Assembly (NCBI RefSeq): GCF_949987535.1
Contig: NC_080075.1
Coordinates: 37,260,269 to 37,324,268 of the forward strand
Reading direction: 5' to 3'
From: Balaenoptera acutorostrata
Lineage: Eukaryota; Chordata; Mammalia; Artiodactyla; Balaenopteridae
Length of the DNA: 64,000 nucleotides
Part shown: one piece after another, positions 45,640-56,851 of the stretch
Layout of the letters: each line of letters begins with the position of its first letter
Position numbering within the stretch: the first letter of the stretch is position 1
Program-made: the position numbers and the translations under genes
The notes under the pieces: generated by a model
Database searches by the model: none
Seen by the model: only the letters and a program-made list of their open reading frames with translations
What the model was told of the DNA's origin: nothing

Positions 45640-46150
45640 GGTCATCAGTGCTGGTGAGTGGAAGTACAGTGAGGGATAGGGAGAGTATATAAGATTAGGA
45701 GAAGTAATCATAGGCCACATTCTGTAAGATCTTGCTGTCCATGACAAAGGGTATGAGATTTGCTTTTTCCCTAAGTACAAGGGGAAGCTATTGGAGGCTT
45801 TCTGGCAGAGGAGAGACACTACTTGTGCTATGTTTTAAGAGGATCACTCAGGCTGCCTTGTGGAGGTGTTCAGGAGTGGAATCAGGAAGACTGGTTAGGA
45901 GGCTATTATAGTCAATCAAGTGAGAGAAGGTGGGGAACTTGGAGTAAGGTGCTGGCAGAGAAGGTGGTCTGATTCAGGGTATATTTTGGATTTGGACTCA
46001 ATAGGATCCACTGATGGACTAGAAATTGTAATAAAGAGAAAGAGAGATGATGCCTAGATTTTTGACTTTAGCAAATGGGTGGAGAGAGGCTGCATTTGCT
46101 AGGAATGGAAAACCAGGAGAAGAGAAGGCTTTGTTTAAAAAAATGCGTTT
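45640..46150 (-). mobile_element. L2 LINE relic, antisense
   Basis: 'taggccacattctgtaagat', 'aggatcactcaggctgcctt', 'taggaggctattatagtcaa' and 'gcctagatttttgacttta' follow antisense L2 in order. Confidence 0.75.
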
Positions 46151-46339
46151 TATTCATGGTAAGAGGGCAGGCTACTTTTCAAATCTGGGTGTGAGCTAAG
46201 GACTTGGGAAGAGAGTGGAGACCAAAAGAACAATAAAAGAATGGATTAGAGAGACCTCCTCAAAAGAAAGAATGGAAGAGACTAGAGGGTGAGTAATGTG
46301 AGGGAGGGCCATGCAGAGAAGGGAAGGGAGTCACACTCA

Positions 46340-46485
46340 ACTATTCACAGTGACTGCGTAGGCCAAACTCTTTTACCTGAATAAGGATCTGGGCTTAGAG
46401 AGGTTAAAGGATTTGTCTAAGGCCAGCTAGTCAGGGCAGACTTGACATTGGAACCCACGTGTCCTGACTCCCGCTGTTAGGCACC
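46340..46485 (-). mobile_element. MIR SINE, antisense (1 of 3)
   Basis: 'gcttagagaggttaaaggat', 'ttgtctaaggccagctagtc' and 'ggaacccacgtgtcctgact'. Confidence 0.72.
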
Positions 46486-46489
46486 GGGA

Positions 46490-46690
46490 GTTGATATCTA
46501 CTGAAGACCCACTGGTGTTGGTGTTGAGTGCTGGGCTTCACAGCCTTTTCTGATTCAATACTTGTTAACAACCCTAGGCCCTGAGAGTGCTATTATCTAT
46601 CTCACTTTTTAGATAAGGAAATTGAGTCTTAGAGAGATAGGTAACTTGTTCCTTGTGCGAACACATGCAATAAGTGAAATTTCTAGATGA
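46490..46690 (-). mobile_element. MIR SINE, antisense (2 of 3)
   Basis: 'cttgttaacaaccctaggcc', 'gctattatctatctcacttt' and 'agataaggaaattgagtctt'. Confidence 0.7.
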
Positions 46691-46694
46691 AGAG

Positions 46695-46850
46695 TCAAAT
46701 AATTTCAGACCTTAGAGATGTCTAGCTCCCTCATATTATAGATCAGGAATCCAGTCCCCAGAGAGGTAAAGTAACTTGCCTATGATTCCTCAACAGTAGA
46801 GCTAGGATTTGAACCTACGTGTCATGACTCTCTGCTCAATGTTTAAAATC
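46695..46850 (-). mobile_element. MIR-type SINE, antisense (3 of 3)
   Basis: 'tattatagatcaggaatcca', 'agagaggtaaagtaacttgc' and 'tagagctaggatttgaacct'. Confidence 0.75.
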
Positions 46851-48709
46851 ATTGGATTTCTAAATAGAATTTTTCCAGATATTTGTTTAAAGGGTCATGT
46901 TGGAGAGAATTGAACATATTATTAAAGCCAATATAGATTGCATTTCCTAATTTCCCTAAGTTTAGTGTATTTTATACCATCATATGAGGAGACTTTAATA
47001 ATTTTTATAATATCAGAGTGCTTACTACCTAATACCCGGTCCTAGTCTATGTGTTGAAAAATTGATTTTGTGATGATTCTTTTCTGTGTCTAATCAGGTC
47101 AATAAATTAAACTTAGAGGTCTGTTATTCTAGGTCATTCTTTTTCCCCTACAAAGAGCTTTAGCCATTGCCCCTTTCCATATATTACTCTGAAGCTTTCG
47201 TTCCCCTATTTAGAATCTAACATCTGAAGCTCTTTGCTGCACACCAATGACCTCCCTTCCACAACCCCGCTCACTATGATTGCCTTTATTGTTTCCAAAG
47301 ACAATGTGCTATGATAACTATTTCCTTTTAGATGCTGCTTCTGATCTCTGATTGACAAAATGCGATATTTGAGAATTCCAAAATATCCTGATCGGATTCC
47401 TAATCCTGGGCCACATTTGCAGTTTGGAGAACTATATTAAATATGCCAGAAAAGCGCATTCTTCCAATGATTTCCAAATTTACTCCAGAGTTATCTAGGA
47501 TAAAAATAAAGTTTCCAGACCATGCACATCCAAGATGAAACATTATTATTTAGAACATGTGTTTGGTTCTTTAAAAGAAATAAATTGGGGGTGATTTGAG
47601 TACAAATCCTGCTACCGTGGTTTCCTATTTAAACTAAGCACATTAGCTTCCCTTTTCAAACATACCACTCAATTTCAGCCCTGCTCCGATCATAAGAAAT
47701 GGGGAAAAGAAGTATCTACCTTTTAAAATACGTACCAATCATACCCTTGGCAACTTGACATGCTGTTTCCAAATACTGTTACTTCACCTTTGAGCTGTTA
47801 TCAGCACCAGTGATTAATTAATGGATTATTTACTAAAGTTAGTTTCCTTTCTTCTCTCCTTCTGCAAAAGATGCAGGAGACAAGTGAAGAAAAGCCAGAC
47901 ATGTGTATTCCATTTGAAAACCATGATTAAAAAGTTTAAAAATTCAAACCAATGGAAAAAACTGTTTTATTTTAACACTCTGGAAGGTTTCAGTGAACTC
48001 CATTATTTTCACTCACTATTTGCTTGAATAATTTAGGCAAGAAAGCTAAATTATACATAAAGTGTACAGTTAGAAGAAAAAGTTCATGCACAGCCCTAGG
48101 CTATAGCCTCCCCTAATGATGTCTGAAGTCAGTGAAAGGAACTCGTTAGACTGAGAGTAATTTATCAGGGTTTACTTTTTTTTCTTAAAGCAATAATGTT
48201 CTTATAAAAATCTGACAAATAATACACTAAAAGAAAAGCCACAAAAGAGAGTTTCCAGTTAAGTCCTTAGCCCCTGTATATTTTCATTTAATTTCATGTA
48301 AAAGTTGGCTTTCCACACACGACAATAGATGATCATTGGCAGCCTTGAGTGATTTGATCCAACAAAGAAAATACACGTCTTTATTCAATAGAGTTGCTAT
48401 TTGGCCTTATCAGAATTCTGAAGTTACGGAGTTAAAAGGAGATGCTTCAGGCTGAGAGACAAACTTGAACTCTTCTGTAGAAAGGGGATCGGCACCCACT
48501 CAGTGTACCATCATTTGAGCAAGTAGTTGTCACTTGCTAGGGTATTGTACTTGAGGAGCAATCTGTATCATTAAACATTTACAGATTCACTAAAATGTTC
48601 ACATCCCCTTGAAGTGTAACAAAGAGAATCCGACGGCTGTAAGATGACAGGAATATCAAAGTGATACTGTAGTCACCTTTGATTTCTGAGCTGCCTTTGT
48701 TTTTCTTAA
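46851..48709. other. Unassigned DNA, 1.9 kb, partly candidate conserved noncoding
   Basis: No transposon of any age recognised. The AT-rich part at 47580-48480 carries TAATTAATGGATTA-type homeodomain sites (near 47813) and no open frame beyond 68 codons. See findings. Confidence 0.45.
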
Positions 48710-48830
48710 AGTTACACAATTGTAGAATTTGAAGAATCCCGTTCAGTCCCTTCATTTTACAAATGAGGAACCTGAGACCCAGAGAGGGGGAGTGATGAGC
48801 TCAAGGCTATGCAGCTAAGGCATTTGTTCA
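48710..48830 (-). mobile_element. MIR-type SINE, antisense
   Basis: 'cccttcattttacaaatgag', 'gaacctgagacccagagagg' and 'gctcaaggctatgcagctaa'. Confidence 0.75.
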
Positions 48831-49036
48831 TTCATTCCCCAACGTTTATACACTTGGAGAGAGAGAAAGGAATTCCAAACAGAGAGACCAGCCATATGTA
48901 AAGGTAAAAAGGTGGGAACCAGCATGATTCCTTGGGGAAAAAGAGGTGCCAATTATTGTCTGGGCATCTCTTCCCCCACCCCTACTTCTAAGGAAATTTG
49001 CACCCTGGCTATATAAGCTGGCAGGGAAGGGCACAG

Positions 49037-49268
49037 AGAGTCTGGAGTCAGATTGCCTGAGATTGACTCTGACTGTGCCTTGTAATAGCTGTAAGACTGT
49101 AGGCAGTTCACTTACCTCTCTCTGATTTATTTTCTCCAGCAGTAAAATGATGATGGTAACAATAGAACCTACTTCTTAGGGTTGTTTTGAATGGATAGTA
49201 ATGCATATAAAGGGTTTATAGACAATGTCTAGCAGTAAGAGTTCTATAAATATTAGTTATTCTCATTA
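49037..49268 (+). mobile_element. MIR SINE, nearly complete
   Basis: 'gtctggagtcagattgcctg', 'gtaggcagttcacttacctc', 'cagcagtaaaatgatgatgg', 'acttcttagggttgttttga' and a final 'ttctataaatattagttatt'. Confidence 0.87.
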
Positions 49269-49829
49269 ATATATCAATAGAACATAAATTCTTCCATATG
49301 TATGTTGTCTCCGGGTCATAGCTGACCAGAAAAGGGGTGGTGGGCAGTTGACCCAGGTGGGGTATCTGTCAAGCAGCCAATGTCCTATTACTTGTGTGAC
49401 CTGCTTTTGAAGAGATAAACTGGGCTATTAAGGAATTATGAAATGGGCAACCAAAGATCTGGGCTAGTTGACCAAAAGGCTGAGAAAAAGATAATTGAGA
49501 AGACTAAGGGCCAGGTCAGGAGTTATGGTCCCAAGTGAAAACTGCAGTTACAAAGTTTTGAGGAAGCCAATTGGTTGGAGAGGAGGATGGGGCCTCCTCC
49601 TCTCACACTTGTGCACACTGCCCCCCACCCCCACCCCAAACCTCAGTTCCTAAAAACTTTATATGTCTAGTCCAATTCCACGGGTAAGCAATGCTCACAA
49701 GACCCTCATTTCTTAGAGGTAAGTGGAGTGAGTCTCAGGTCCTTGCAATTAGAAGAAACTACCAAATACTTACAGACAGTTCTTCAAGGAAGACGCCCAA
49801 TACTGGGATATAGACAGAGGCCAATTGTG
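49269..49829. other. Unassigned DNA
   Basis: Nothing recognised. A C-rich run (CCCCCCACCCCCACCCC) lies at 49621-49637. Confidence 0.5.
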
Positions 49830-51560
49830 AAACGCTGGGTGTGCCAAAGTGAGTTTAAACTATCTCTTGAAAGCCACTAGAAGTTACTGAAGGATTGAAA
49901 CGGGTGTCATGTACGATCAAATTTGTCATCAGCTCTGTAAGATCATGCATGCCACAGTGCAGAAGGTAAATTTGAGGGACAAAAAAGGACTAGAAAAGGA
50001 AAGCTAGTTAAAAGGCTTTGGGTATAATCTAGGTTAGAAGTAATCAGGACCTGAATTAAGGGAATAGTGGTAGAAATGGAAAGAAAATACAGATAAGGAA
50101 GATATAAAGAACGAGATGACTTATTGTGGGGCACAGAGAAGCTCTCAGAGTGGAGGAAACATTTCTGACTCGAGCGTTTGGATAGATAAACTCAGAAACA
50201 TAGTTTGGGGCATAGAAATTGAGAGATATGCCTTTGCACATGCTGATTTTGAGGCCTCTATGGGAAATCCAAGTGAAGATGTTTCATTGCATTTGGATAT
50301 GTGGTTATGGAGCTCAGCAAAGAATCTGGGATGATAGATTTAGGAGTCTACAGGATAATAATGATAGTTGAAACTAGTGGTCTGGCTATGTCTTTCAAGG
50401 TAAGTATAGATCATGAGAAGAGATGTATAGTCTGGGGAACACCAATATGTAAGATGTGAGTGAGCAGAGGGGCCTGTGCAAGGGTCCAAGAAAGGATAGA
50501 TGGAGAGATGGAAGAAACCCAGGATGAAGTGGGAGAGGGAGGCTTAGGAACCAAGAAGGGAGGACATTTCAAGGTGAAGAAAGTGATCAGCAATGTCAAG
50601 TGCAGAAAAAGTTTCTTGTGAGCTAAGGGCACAAAATGATCCATTGAACGTAGCAGCATGGGAGGTTTTCTGAGACCAAAGCTAAAGGAGTGAGAGGAAA
50701 ATAAAGGTGACAATGGATTGAGGGATGAAGTGGGGGGAAACTAAAGGAGGAAAGCAAGTACACTCCAGCTGTAAAAGAAGGAAAGGTGAAAAGGATTAAA
50801 GGGATTAAATAAGGATTATTTGTTTGTTTAGTACAGAATAGACTTGACATGTTGCTGAACTGAGTCAGAAAGGAGAAGTTAGTGATAGAGGAAAAAAGAG
50901 GTCTGACAGAGCAAGGTACCTCCTGAGGAGGTAGGAGACTGCAAGATCAAGGTGGATGGATTAGTCTTGGATAGGATGTGGGACAATGTTTCCATGGAAA
51001 CAGGAGGAAAAGATGGAGGCCAGTAAATTTAAGTTTGTATTTGTTGACTCAGCAAGTTAAAGGAGCTTTGTGTTTGAGGGAGCTGTTTTTCTTAGGAAAG
51101 TAGGAAGCAAGAACATTTGCTGAGAACAAGAGGGAAAACTATGATGCAAGGAGTTTGAAGAGAAGAGGGAATATTAGAACAAACCACCGCAAGGACCAGG
51201 AGAAGGGCCGAAGAGGAACTTATAGAACAGTAGAGCCACTTAAGAGCCCAGCTGAGTCTGAAGACCATTGGTGTATGAGACATCAATCCATGTGGTGATT
51301 TGATTTCTGCAACAGTAGTCCACATCCCAGAGGTAGGAGGAGGTTCAGGATAGGTTTGACGGTAAAGCAAGAAGACAAGGAAGTCCAGAGTGATGATAAA
51401 GGAAAGGTGGGCTAATTGAGGCTTCCAAAGGACAGAAATGACTCAGGAGGGAGGGGTCAGCTTGGGAGGAAAGAGAGACAGGTTTGAATTGGAAGCTTTG
51501 GGTGGTCAAAAACGGGGAATCATGAGAAGAGTGGTGGCACACAGGACAGGAGTTTGTTAT
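49830..51560 (-). mobile_element. L2 LINE relic, about 1.7 kb, antisense
   Basis: Purine-rich antisense L2 in order: 'tgaaagccactagaagttac', 'ttgaggcctctatgggaaat' then 'ccaagtgaagatg', 'tctggggaacaccaatatgt', 'gatcagcaatgtcaagtgca', 'gatccattgaacgtagcagc'. Beyond about 50800 the match weakens but the strand bias continues. One of the longest L2 copies here, without an open frame. Confidence 0.7.
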
Positions 51561-52254
51561 CAGTGTGTGGGATACCAGAGTTGAAGATGTCAGAAATGTC
51601 AGTTAATCGTTGCCCAAACCAAGACCAAAGGCAGGTCCCCTAATTTAGTCACAGATTTTCTTTTCCTGGAATGCCTCTGGCTTCTCTGAAAAGTCCTAGA
51701 GCCATAATGAGAAGGCCAAACTTGTTATAGCCTGGCAAGAACATTTGCCAAGGTAATTTATCCTCTTTTGTCACTGGAGTTCCAACTGAGGCTGGGAAAG
51801 ATTGAGAAAGTTTAATCACAGTGTTCTTGGGACTCCATTGCAAGGCATTAATAACTTGCTGTGATATTAGCGGTTTTACATCTTACACTGGCATCATTTT
51901 GTCACATTAGTGTAACATTGCCATCATGTAGCTTAGTATTAACGTGACACAAAAGTAAAATTACATGTGCACTTTTTATATTGTTGTATTGAAATCCAGT
52001 ACGTATGTGACACTAATACTATTCAAATTCCATAAAATATACAGTTCCGAATACAAAGACATTTTAATGTTATGTTAGAATAAGAATGCAGATCATTACA
52101 CTTTCAGAACTGTGCAGTGGAGGAAGAAGAACTAAAGGGCTTAACGTTTGTGAGCTCAGGGGAAAACAATCCAAGGATGGTTCCCACGCAGGACAACCGC
52201 ACCCTTGCCTTCCTTGGCAGTCGGGGCAGTGCTCATTGCCCACTTGCATTAGAA
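51561..52254. other. Unassigned DNA with a 13-bp inverted repeat
   Basis: 'attagtgtaacat' (51906-51918) and 'atgtgacactaat' (52005-52017) are inverted copies with one mismatch. Otherwise nothing recognised. Confidence 0.5.
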
Positions 52255-52593
52255 CAAGAGTCAGAAAACTTTTTTTTTAAGGCATCAACAACTAAATATT
52301 TTTAGTTTCATGGACTATATATATGGTGGCAACCACCATGGTTCACCCTGGTGGTGCAAAAGCAACCCTGGGCAATATGTAAATGAATAAGTGTGGCTGT
52401 GTTTTGATAAACTTTTATTTATAGACACTGAAATGTGAATTTCATATACTTTTCACATGTCATGAAATAGTATTCTTCTTTTGATTTTCTTTTCAGCTGT
52501 TTCAAAATGCAAAAACCACTCTTAGCTTGGGGGCCATACAAACACAGGTGGAGGACCAGATGTGGCCCTCGGGCCATAGTTGGCTGACCCCTG
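52255..52593. mobile_element. Non-autonomous hAT element
   Basis: The left end 'caagagtcagaaaactttt' and the complement of the right end 'caggggtcagccaact' are diverged terminal inverted repeats. Interior 'gtgtggctgtgttttgataa' and 'gatgtggccctcgggccata' are typical of a widespread mammalian hAT family whose name I am not sure of. The flanking 8-mers (cattagaa and tgttaaaa) match only partly. Confidence 0.72.
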
Positions 52594-52907
52594 TGTTAAA
52601 AGATGATGAATCCAGGGTTCCCTGGTAAGCATGCTTGGAGCCAAGCTCTCTTGCAGAGCTTATATACAGTGAGCACGAACATTCCCACCCTGGCCTTGAA
52701 GGGGGGTAGACACATTGTTTTCTTTCCGTGTTTTCTATTTCCTCTCTTCTCACCCTAGAGAGCTGGCGCTGCCTGTCACAGCAGCATGTACTCTGAATGC
52801 CTGGCCAGAGCACTGAAGGAAGTGTGCCACGACCTTGTTTGTCAAAAATGAAAAGATCTAATTCTTCAGTTTAGACCAAGCCTTCGGATGCCCTACCCTT
52901 TCTATTT
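52594..52907. other. Unassigned DNA
   Basis: Nothing recognised. It holds the left copy of the SINE duplication at its right edge. Confidence 0.5.
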
Positions 52908-52908
52908 T

Positions 52909-53245
52909 CTTTTTTTAATAAATTTATTTATTTATCTATTTATTGGCTGTGTTGTGTCTTCATTGCTGTGCACGGGCTTTCTCTAATTGCGGCGAGCGGG
53001 GGCTACTCTTCATTGCGGTGCGCGGGCTTCTCACTGCGGTGGCTTCTCTTGTTGAGGAGCATGGTCTCTAGGTGCGTGGTCTTCAGTAGTTGTGGCTCGC
53101 GGGCTCTAGAGCGCAGGCTCAGTAGTTGTAGCACACAGGCTTAGTTGCTCTGCAGCATGTGGGATCTTCCCAGACCAGGGCTTGAACCCGTGTCCCCTGT
53201 ATTGGCAGGCGGATTCTCAACCACTGTGCCACCAGGGAATTCCCT
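52909..53245 (-). mobile_element. CHR-2-like long SINE, antisense
   Basis: Starts with a TTTA-rich tail, a CpG-rich body ('attgcggcgagcgggggcta') and the B-box complement 'cagggcttgaacccgtg', and ends 'gccaccagggaattccc'. Flanked by 'cctttctattt' (52897-52907) and 'ccttttctattt' (53246-53257). Confidence 0.92.
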
Positions 53246-53334
53246 CCTTTTCTATTTAGTAGTAAAATATTTCCCAAGCGGAAGACCAAAATTATGCTAG
53301 TAAATGCAATACATTGTTTTCGAGCTTTTATGTG

Positions 53335-53396
53335 TATATATACATATTCATACATATATATATACATATATACATATGTATGTATATATACTTTTA
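53335..53396. repeat. (TA/TACA)n AT-rich simple repeat
   Basis: Impure TATATACATA units. Confidence 0.85.
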
Positions 53397-54689
53397 AAAT
53401 TTTTATTCACTTTTAGTTAGATGTCATGTCAGGTAGCAGGTTTCAAATCAAATCTGAGACCCTTTGAACCCATTTTGAAGTAACATTGTAAAACTTACCT
53501 ATGATCTATGGAAGAACTAAGCTACTTCCCTCACCTTCGTGTTCTTCGATTTAGATCCAAGAGAGTAAGACAGAGATAATCCTAATAGATTGTTGAATAA
53601 CCAAAAGGACCTAAGAAAGGCTCAGTCACAAGTCCAAAGGAAACCTGGACCTAGACTATCTGGAGCATTTCATCAATGGAGGAAAAAAGAAATCTAGGGT
53701 CCATGGATACTGAAGGGTGAGGGACCATGTAGTGGAGATGAGGGGATGAGGGAGGGAGGAAAAAGTCATGGGGTTCACCTTATCCCCCTGCAGCTCTTTT
53801 TCTTATTTTTCTTTCTCTTTCTCAAGTCCAGCCATCACAGACCTGGCCCTGTGCTCTTCTCGTGATGAGGCTGAGGAAGCAGAGGAGGTACAAGGAGTGC
53901 CATGGTGGTACAGGGGCTAAGCAACTGGGGAAGCCAATCATAGGAGCAACGTGATTACAGACTGATGTTCTACCTCTAGAGATGGATATTTTTTGCTTAG
54001 GCCTCAAACCAGAGACAAGGATTTATTACCATCTCACATCCCCTGGACATACAGTAGGGAAAAAGAGTAAGATCCCACTTCAAAGAAAGGAGTTTAAGCT
54101 TTGGTTTCTGATTGTTTCAGAAGAGGGTGGATGGAATGCTACTACCATCCTGTAGGTCCGCGGGACCCTGAATACTTCTTGTACAATCTGGGGGAAGAAT
54201 ATATTTCGGTAGTGGGTTTCAGTGGGTGCGAAGTAGACTTGGCACCATACCTCGTTGCCCCAAGCTGTCCTGGAGAGATGGGCATTGGGGCCATTCTCTC
54301 TGGAACCAGTTGGGTGTGGTCCTGATTCTTGTTGAAGGTGGCCAAGCTTAAGAGGGGAGGTTCCCCAGTTACAAAGAATCCACTCATCCTTTGAAAACAT
54401 ACATCTAACAGATAGGCTGAATATAGGACCCTGTTTACCTGGGACAATCCCAGGCATTTATATTCTGACTAGTTATTAATGGTGCCCCTTCCTTTTAACT
54501 ATGGTATTGGGTAATAAATTATATGGTCACTCTAACTGAAAGTTATTCTATTAACAAGTCTAGCTTTCTGTGTCATAATCAAATCACAATCACCAGCTTA
54601 TAAATGACTCACTTTATATTGAAAGCTTATGATCTTCAGCTACTTTTGGGGATAGTCTATTCAAAAGTGACATTTTGGGTGGCAGAAAC
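53397..54689. other. Unassigned DNA
   Basis: About 1.3 kb. A 125-codon and a 101-codon minus-strand frame overlap at 54080-54457 in different frames and with no family match. No repeat recognised. Confidence 0.45.
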
Positions 54690-55000
54690 CAACGTGAGTA
54701 GGGCCAGAGTATCTGAGGAACAAAGTTGAGTGGACCACAGGGAAAGGTATGTTCAACTCTGTTGGGGTCAGGGGACAGAAAAGACTTTACAAAGAAAACA
54801 TTTTGAGGAAAGGGGAAAAGGTGTTGCAGGCAGAGGGGACAGCGGAGCAAAGGCTCAGAAGTGAGGAACAGCATTGAAACCACTGCGGAATTGAAAGATG
54901 ATGAGAATGGCCGAAGTGCAAGGAGCAAGCTGGGTAGATAAGCCATGAGGAAAGAGGCTGGAGGGAGAGGTGTGTTCTGGACCACACAGGGCCCTTGGTA
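54690..55000 (-). mobile_element. L2 LINE fragment, antisense
   Basis: 'aaaaggtgttgcaggcagag', 'gcaaaggctcagaagtgagg' and 'tctggaccacacagggccc' resemble antisense L2. Confidence 0.6.
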
Positions 55001-55477
55001 CCTTGTTGGGGGGCTTCAATTGAACCTTGTAGTCACTGGAACTCACACCTGGCTCGTCTTCTGAAAACCTGGAAAACATTTTAAATGAAGATTTATTCCA
55101 AGCCAAATACACACAAAATTTTTTTTATAAATTAAAGGAAATGTAAATATGAACTTAGTATTGATTATGTTAAGGAACGATCATTACATTTGCCATTTTG
55201 CAAAAAAATGAAACGCTCTTAATTTTTCTTTTGTGAGGTGTATTACTAAGTATAAAGGATCAAATGATGTAATGTCTGGGATTTGTCTTGAAATACTCCT
55301 GCAGAAAAAAAGGGGAGAGTGGGGATCTTGAACAAAATAGGGCTGGGTATAGGGAAATAGTGTTGGTTGAAGTTGGGGGACAGGACTAGGCATAAGGGAA
55401 TAGATTTCTTGTATTTTCCACTTTTGAGTGTGTCTATATATTTTCATAACAAGAAGTTGAAAAAATAAAATGCATAT
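55001..55477. other. Unassigned DNA
   Basis: Nothing recognised. Confidence 0.5.
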
Positions 55478-55555
55478 TTCCTGGGTCTCAGCCCAGATCT
55501 ACTGAATTAGGATCTTTGGGTAAGAGGATCAGATGCAGGTGTTGGATTAAGGGGG
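55478..55555 (+). mobile_element. MER5A-like fragment
   Basis: 'cctgggtctcagcccagatc' and 'tactgaattaggatctttgg' match the MER5A centre. Confidence 0.55.
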
Positions 55556-55639
55556 GAGTGGGAGATGGGCAGGAGGCAGGGGCCCCATCTGGAAAGCCAA
55601 AGCAATGGAGGGTTGAATTTCAGCTGTGGAGCTCGGGAG

Positions 55640-55800
55640 AGGAAGATGGGTATGAGATGTTTGTTGTAGTTTACTAGACAAGACCTAGTTTCTGATTAGA
55701 GGGTGAAGGTGAAGTTGAAGGTGACTCTTGAGAGACGGAATGAATGGTACCATTACTGAGATGGGCAGTAGAGAAGGAGCAGATATGAACAATGAAACCT
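55640..55800 (-). mobile_element. L2 LINE fragment, antisense
   Basis: 'gaatggtaccattactgaga' and 'tgggcagtagagaaggagca' match antisense L2. Confidence 0.55.
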
Positions 55801-56808
55801 AGAGCGGTCACAGTTTCGAGTATTCCAAGTATTAAAAATATTTGAGTCTCTTCGGTTAACACCATTTCAATATTCTTGCCATATTTCTTATTCCTTAAAA
55901 TCACTTGAAGACTTGAATTATATGCAGATAATAGTTTCTCTGCTCCATCTTCCAGGAATATGTCTTTAATCGGGGTTTCCAGCAGGTCTGCCTTTGAATT
56001 AATGTGACCCGACTCACTATTTTCAAAGGCTCATATCCTCCACCTTCCAGTGTCCACAAGCCTTTTTCGTTTTTCCTCTCTGCCTTTGTCCACTGTCCTA
56101 CCGGTCTTGTCCTTAGAAAATAGGAAGCAGCTCAGGGATTTTTGGTACACAAAGTACAGTGTCCTCTCTTCCCTTTAATCCTCCAGAAACTATGGAGATA
56201 CGTGTAAACACACCCAGAAGCTCTGAGACCCCAAGGTCAGCCGCATCAGTGTTCTTGGAATTTTTGTCTTTTTCCCAGTCACTTCCTATTTTCAGTTGTA
56301 AGAACCTGAGCCTGAAATGTGACATCTTTTAGGAAATCCAGTTAAATCCCACACTTTCAAATAACTACGTTTTGATTTGCCCAAGGGACATGAGGAAGTG
56401 GCCTGCAAGCTACTTCTCTGGAGACCTGGTCTTTCCTGTAATCTCCACGGGCTCTTTGCAGAAAGCCATATTTCTTCCAAGTCTTCTTTTTCATCCCTGT
56501 CTGAACCTGCCTTCGTCTTCCTAATGGCTAATTAAAAAATTACAACTAAGAGCGTTAAATAGTAAACCTCTTCCGTGCTATTCTCTGTTTAATTTCTGAG
56601 GCCCCAAGCAAAATGCCTTGAACAGAATTCAAAAGAGCCACCTTTCTGCTTGCAAACTGCATGATAAACAGCGTTCTAGTGGGGAGGGGCCTTTATTCTA
56701 ATGGTAACCCTTCTATGCAGGGTCTGCTTGGCCATTATTCACAACTTATTCCAGAAAGACAAAGTTTAGGGGGTTACATTCTCTCCAATATTACGACTTT
56801 CCACTTGA

Positions 56809-56810
<2 letters not shown>
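55801..56810. other. Unassigned DNA
   Basis: About 1 kb without a recognised repeat or splice-bounded open frame. Confidence 0.5.

Positions 56811-56849
<39 letters not shown>
56811..56849. repeat. (TG)n microsatellite
   Basis: About 19 uninterrupted TG units. Confidence 0.95.

Positions 56850-56851
<2 letters not shown>

Noticed and set aside
54080..54457. Two overlapping minus-strand frames of 101 and 125 codons
   Set aside because: Different frames over the same DNA, no family resemblance and no codon signature.
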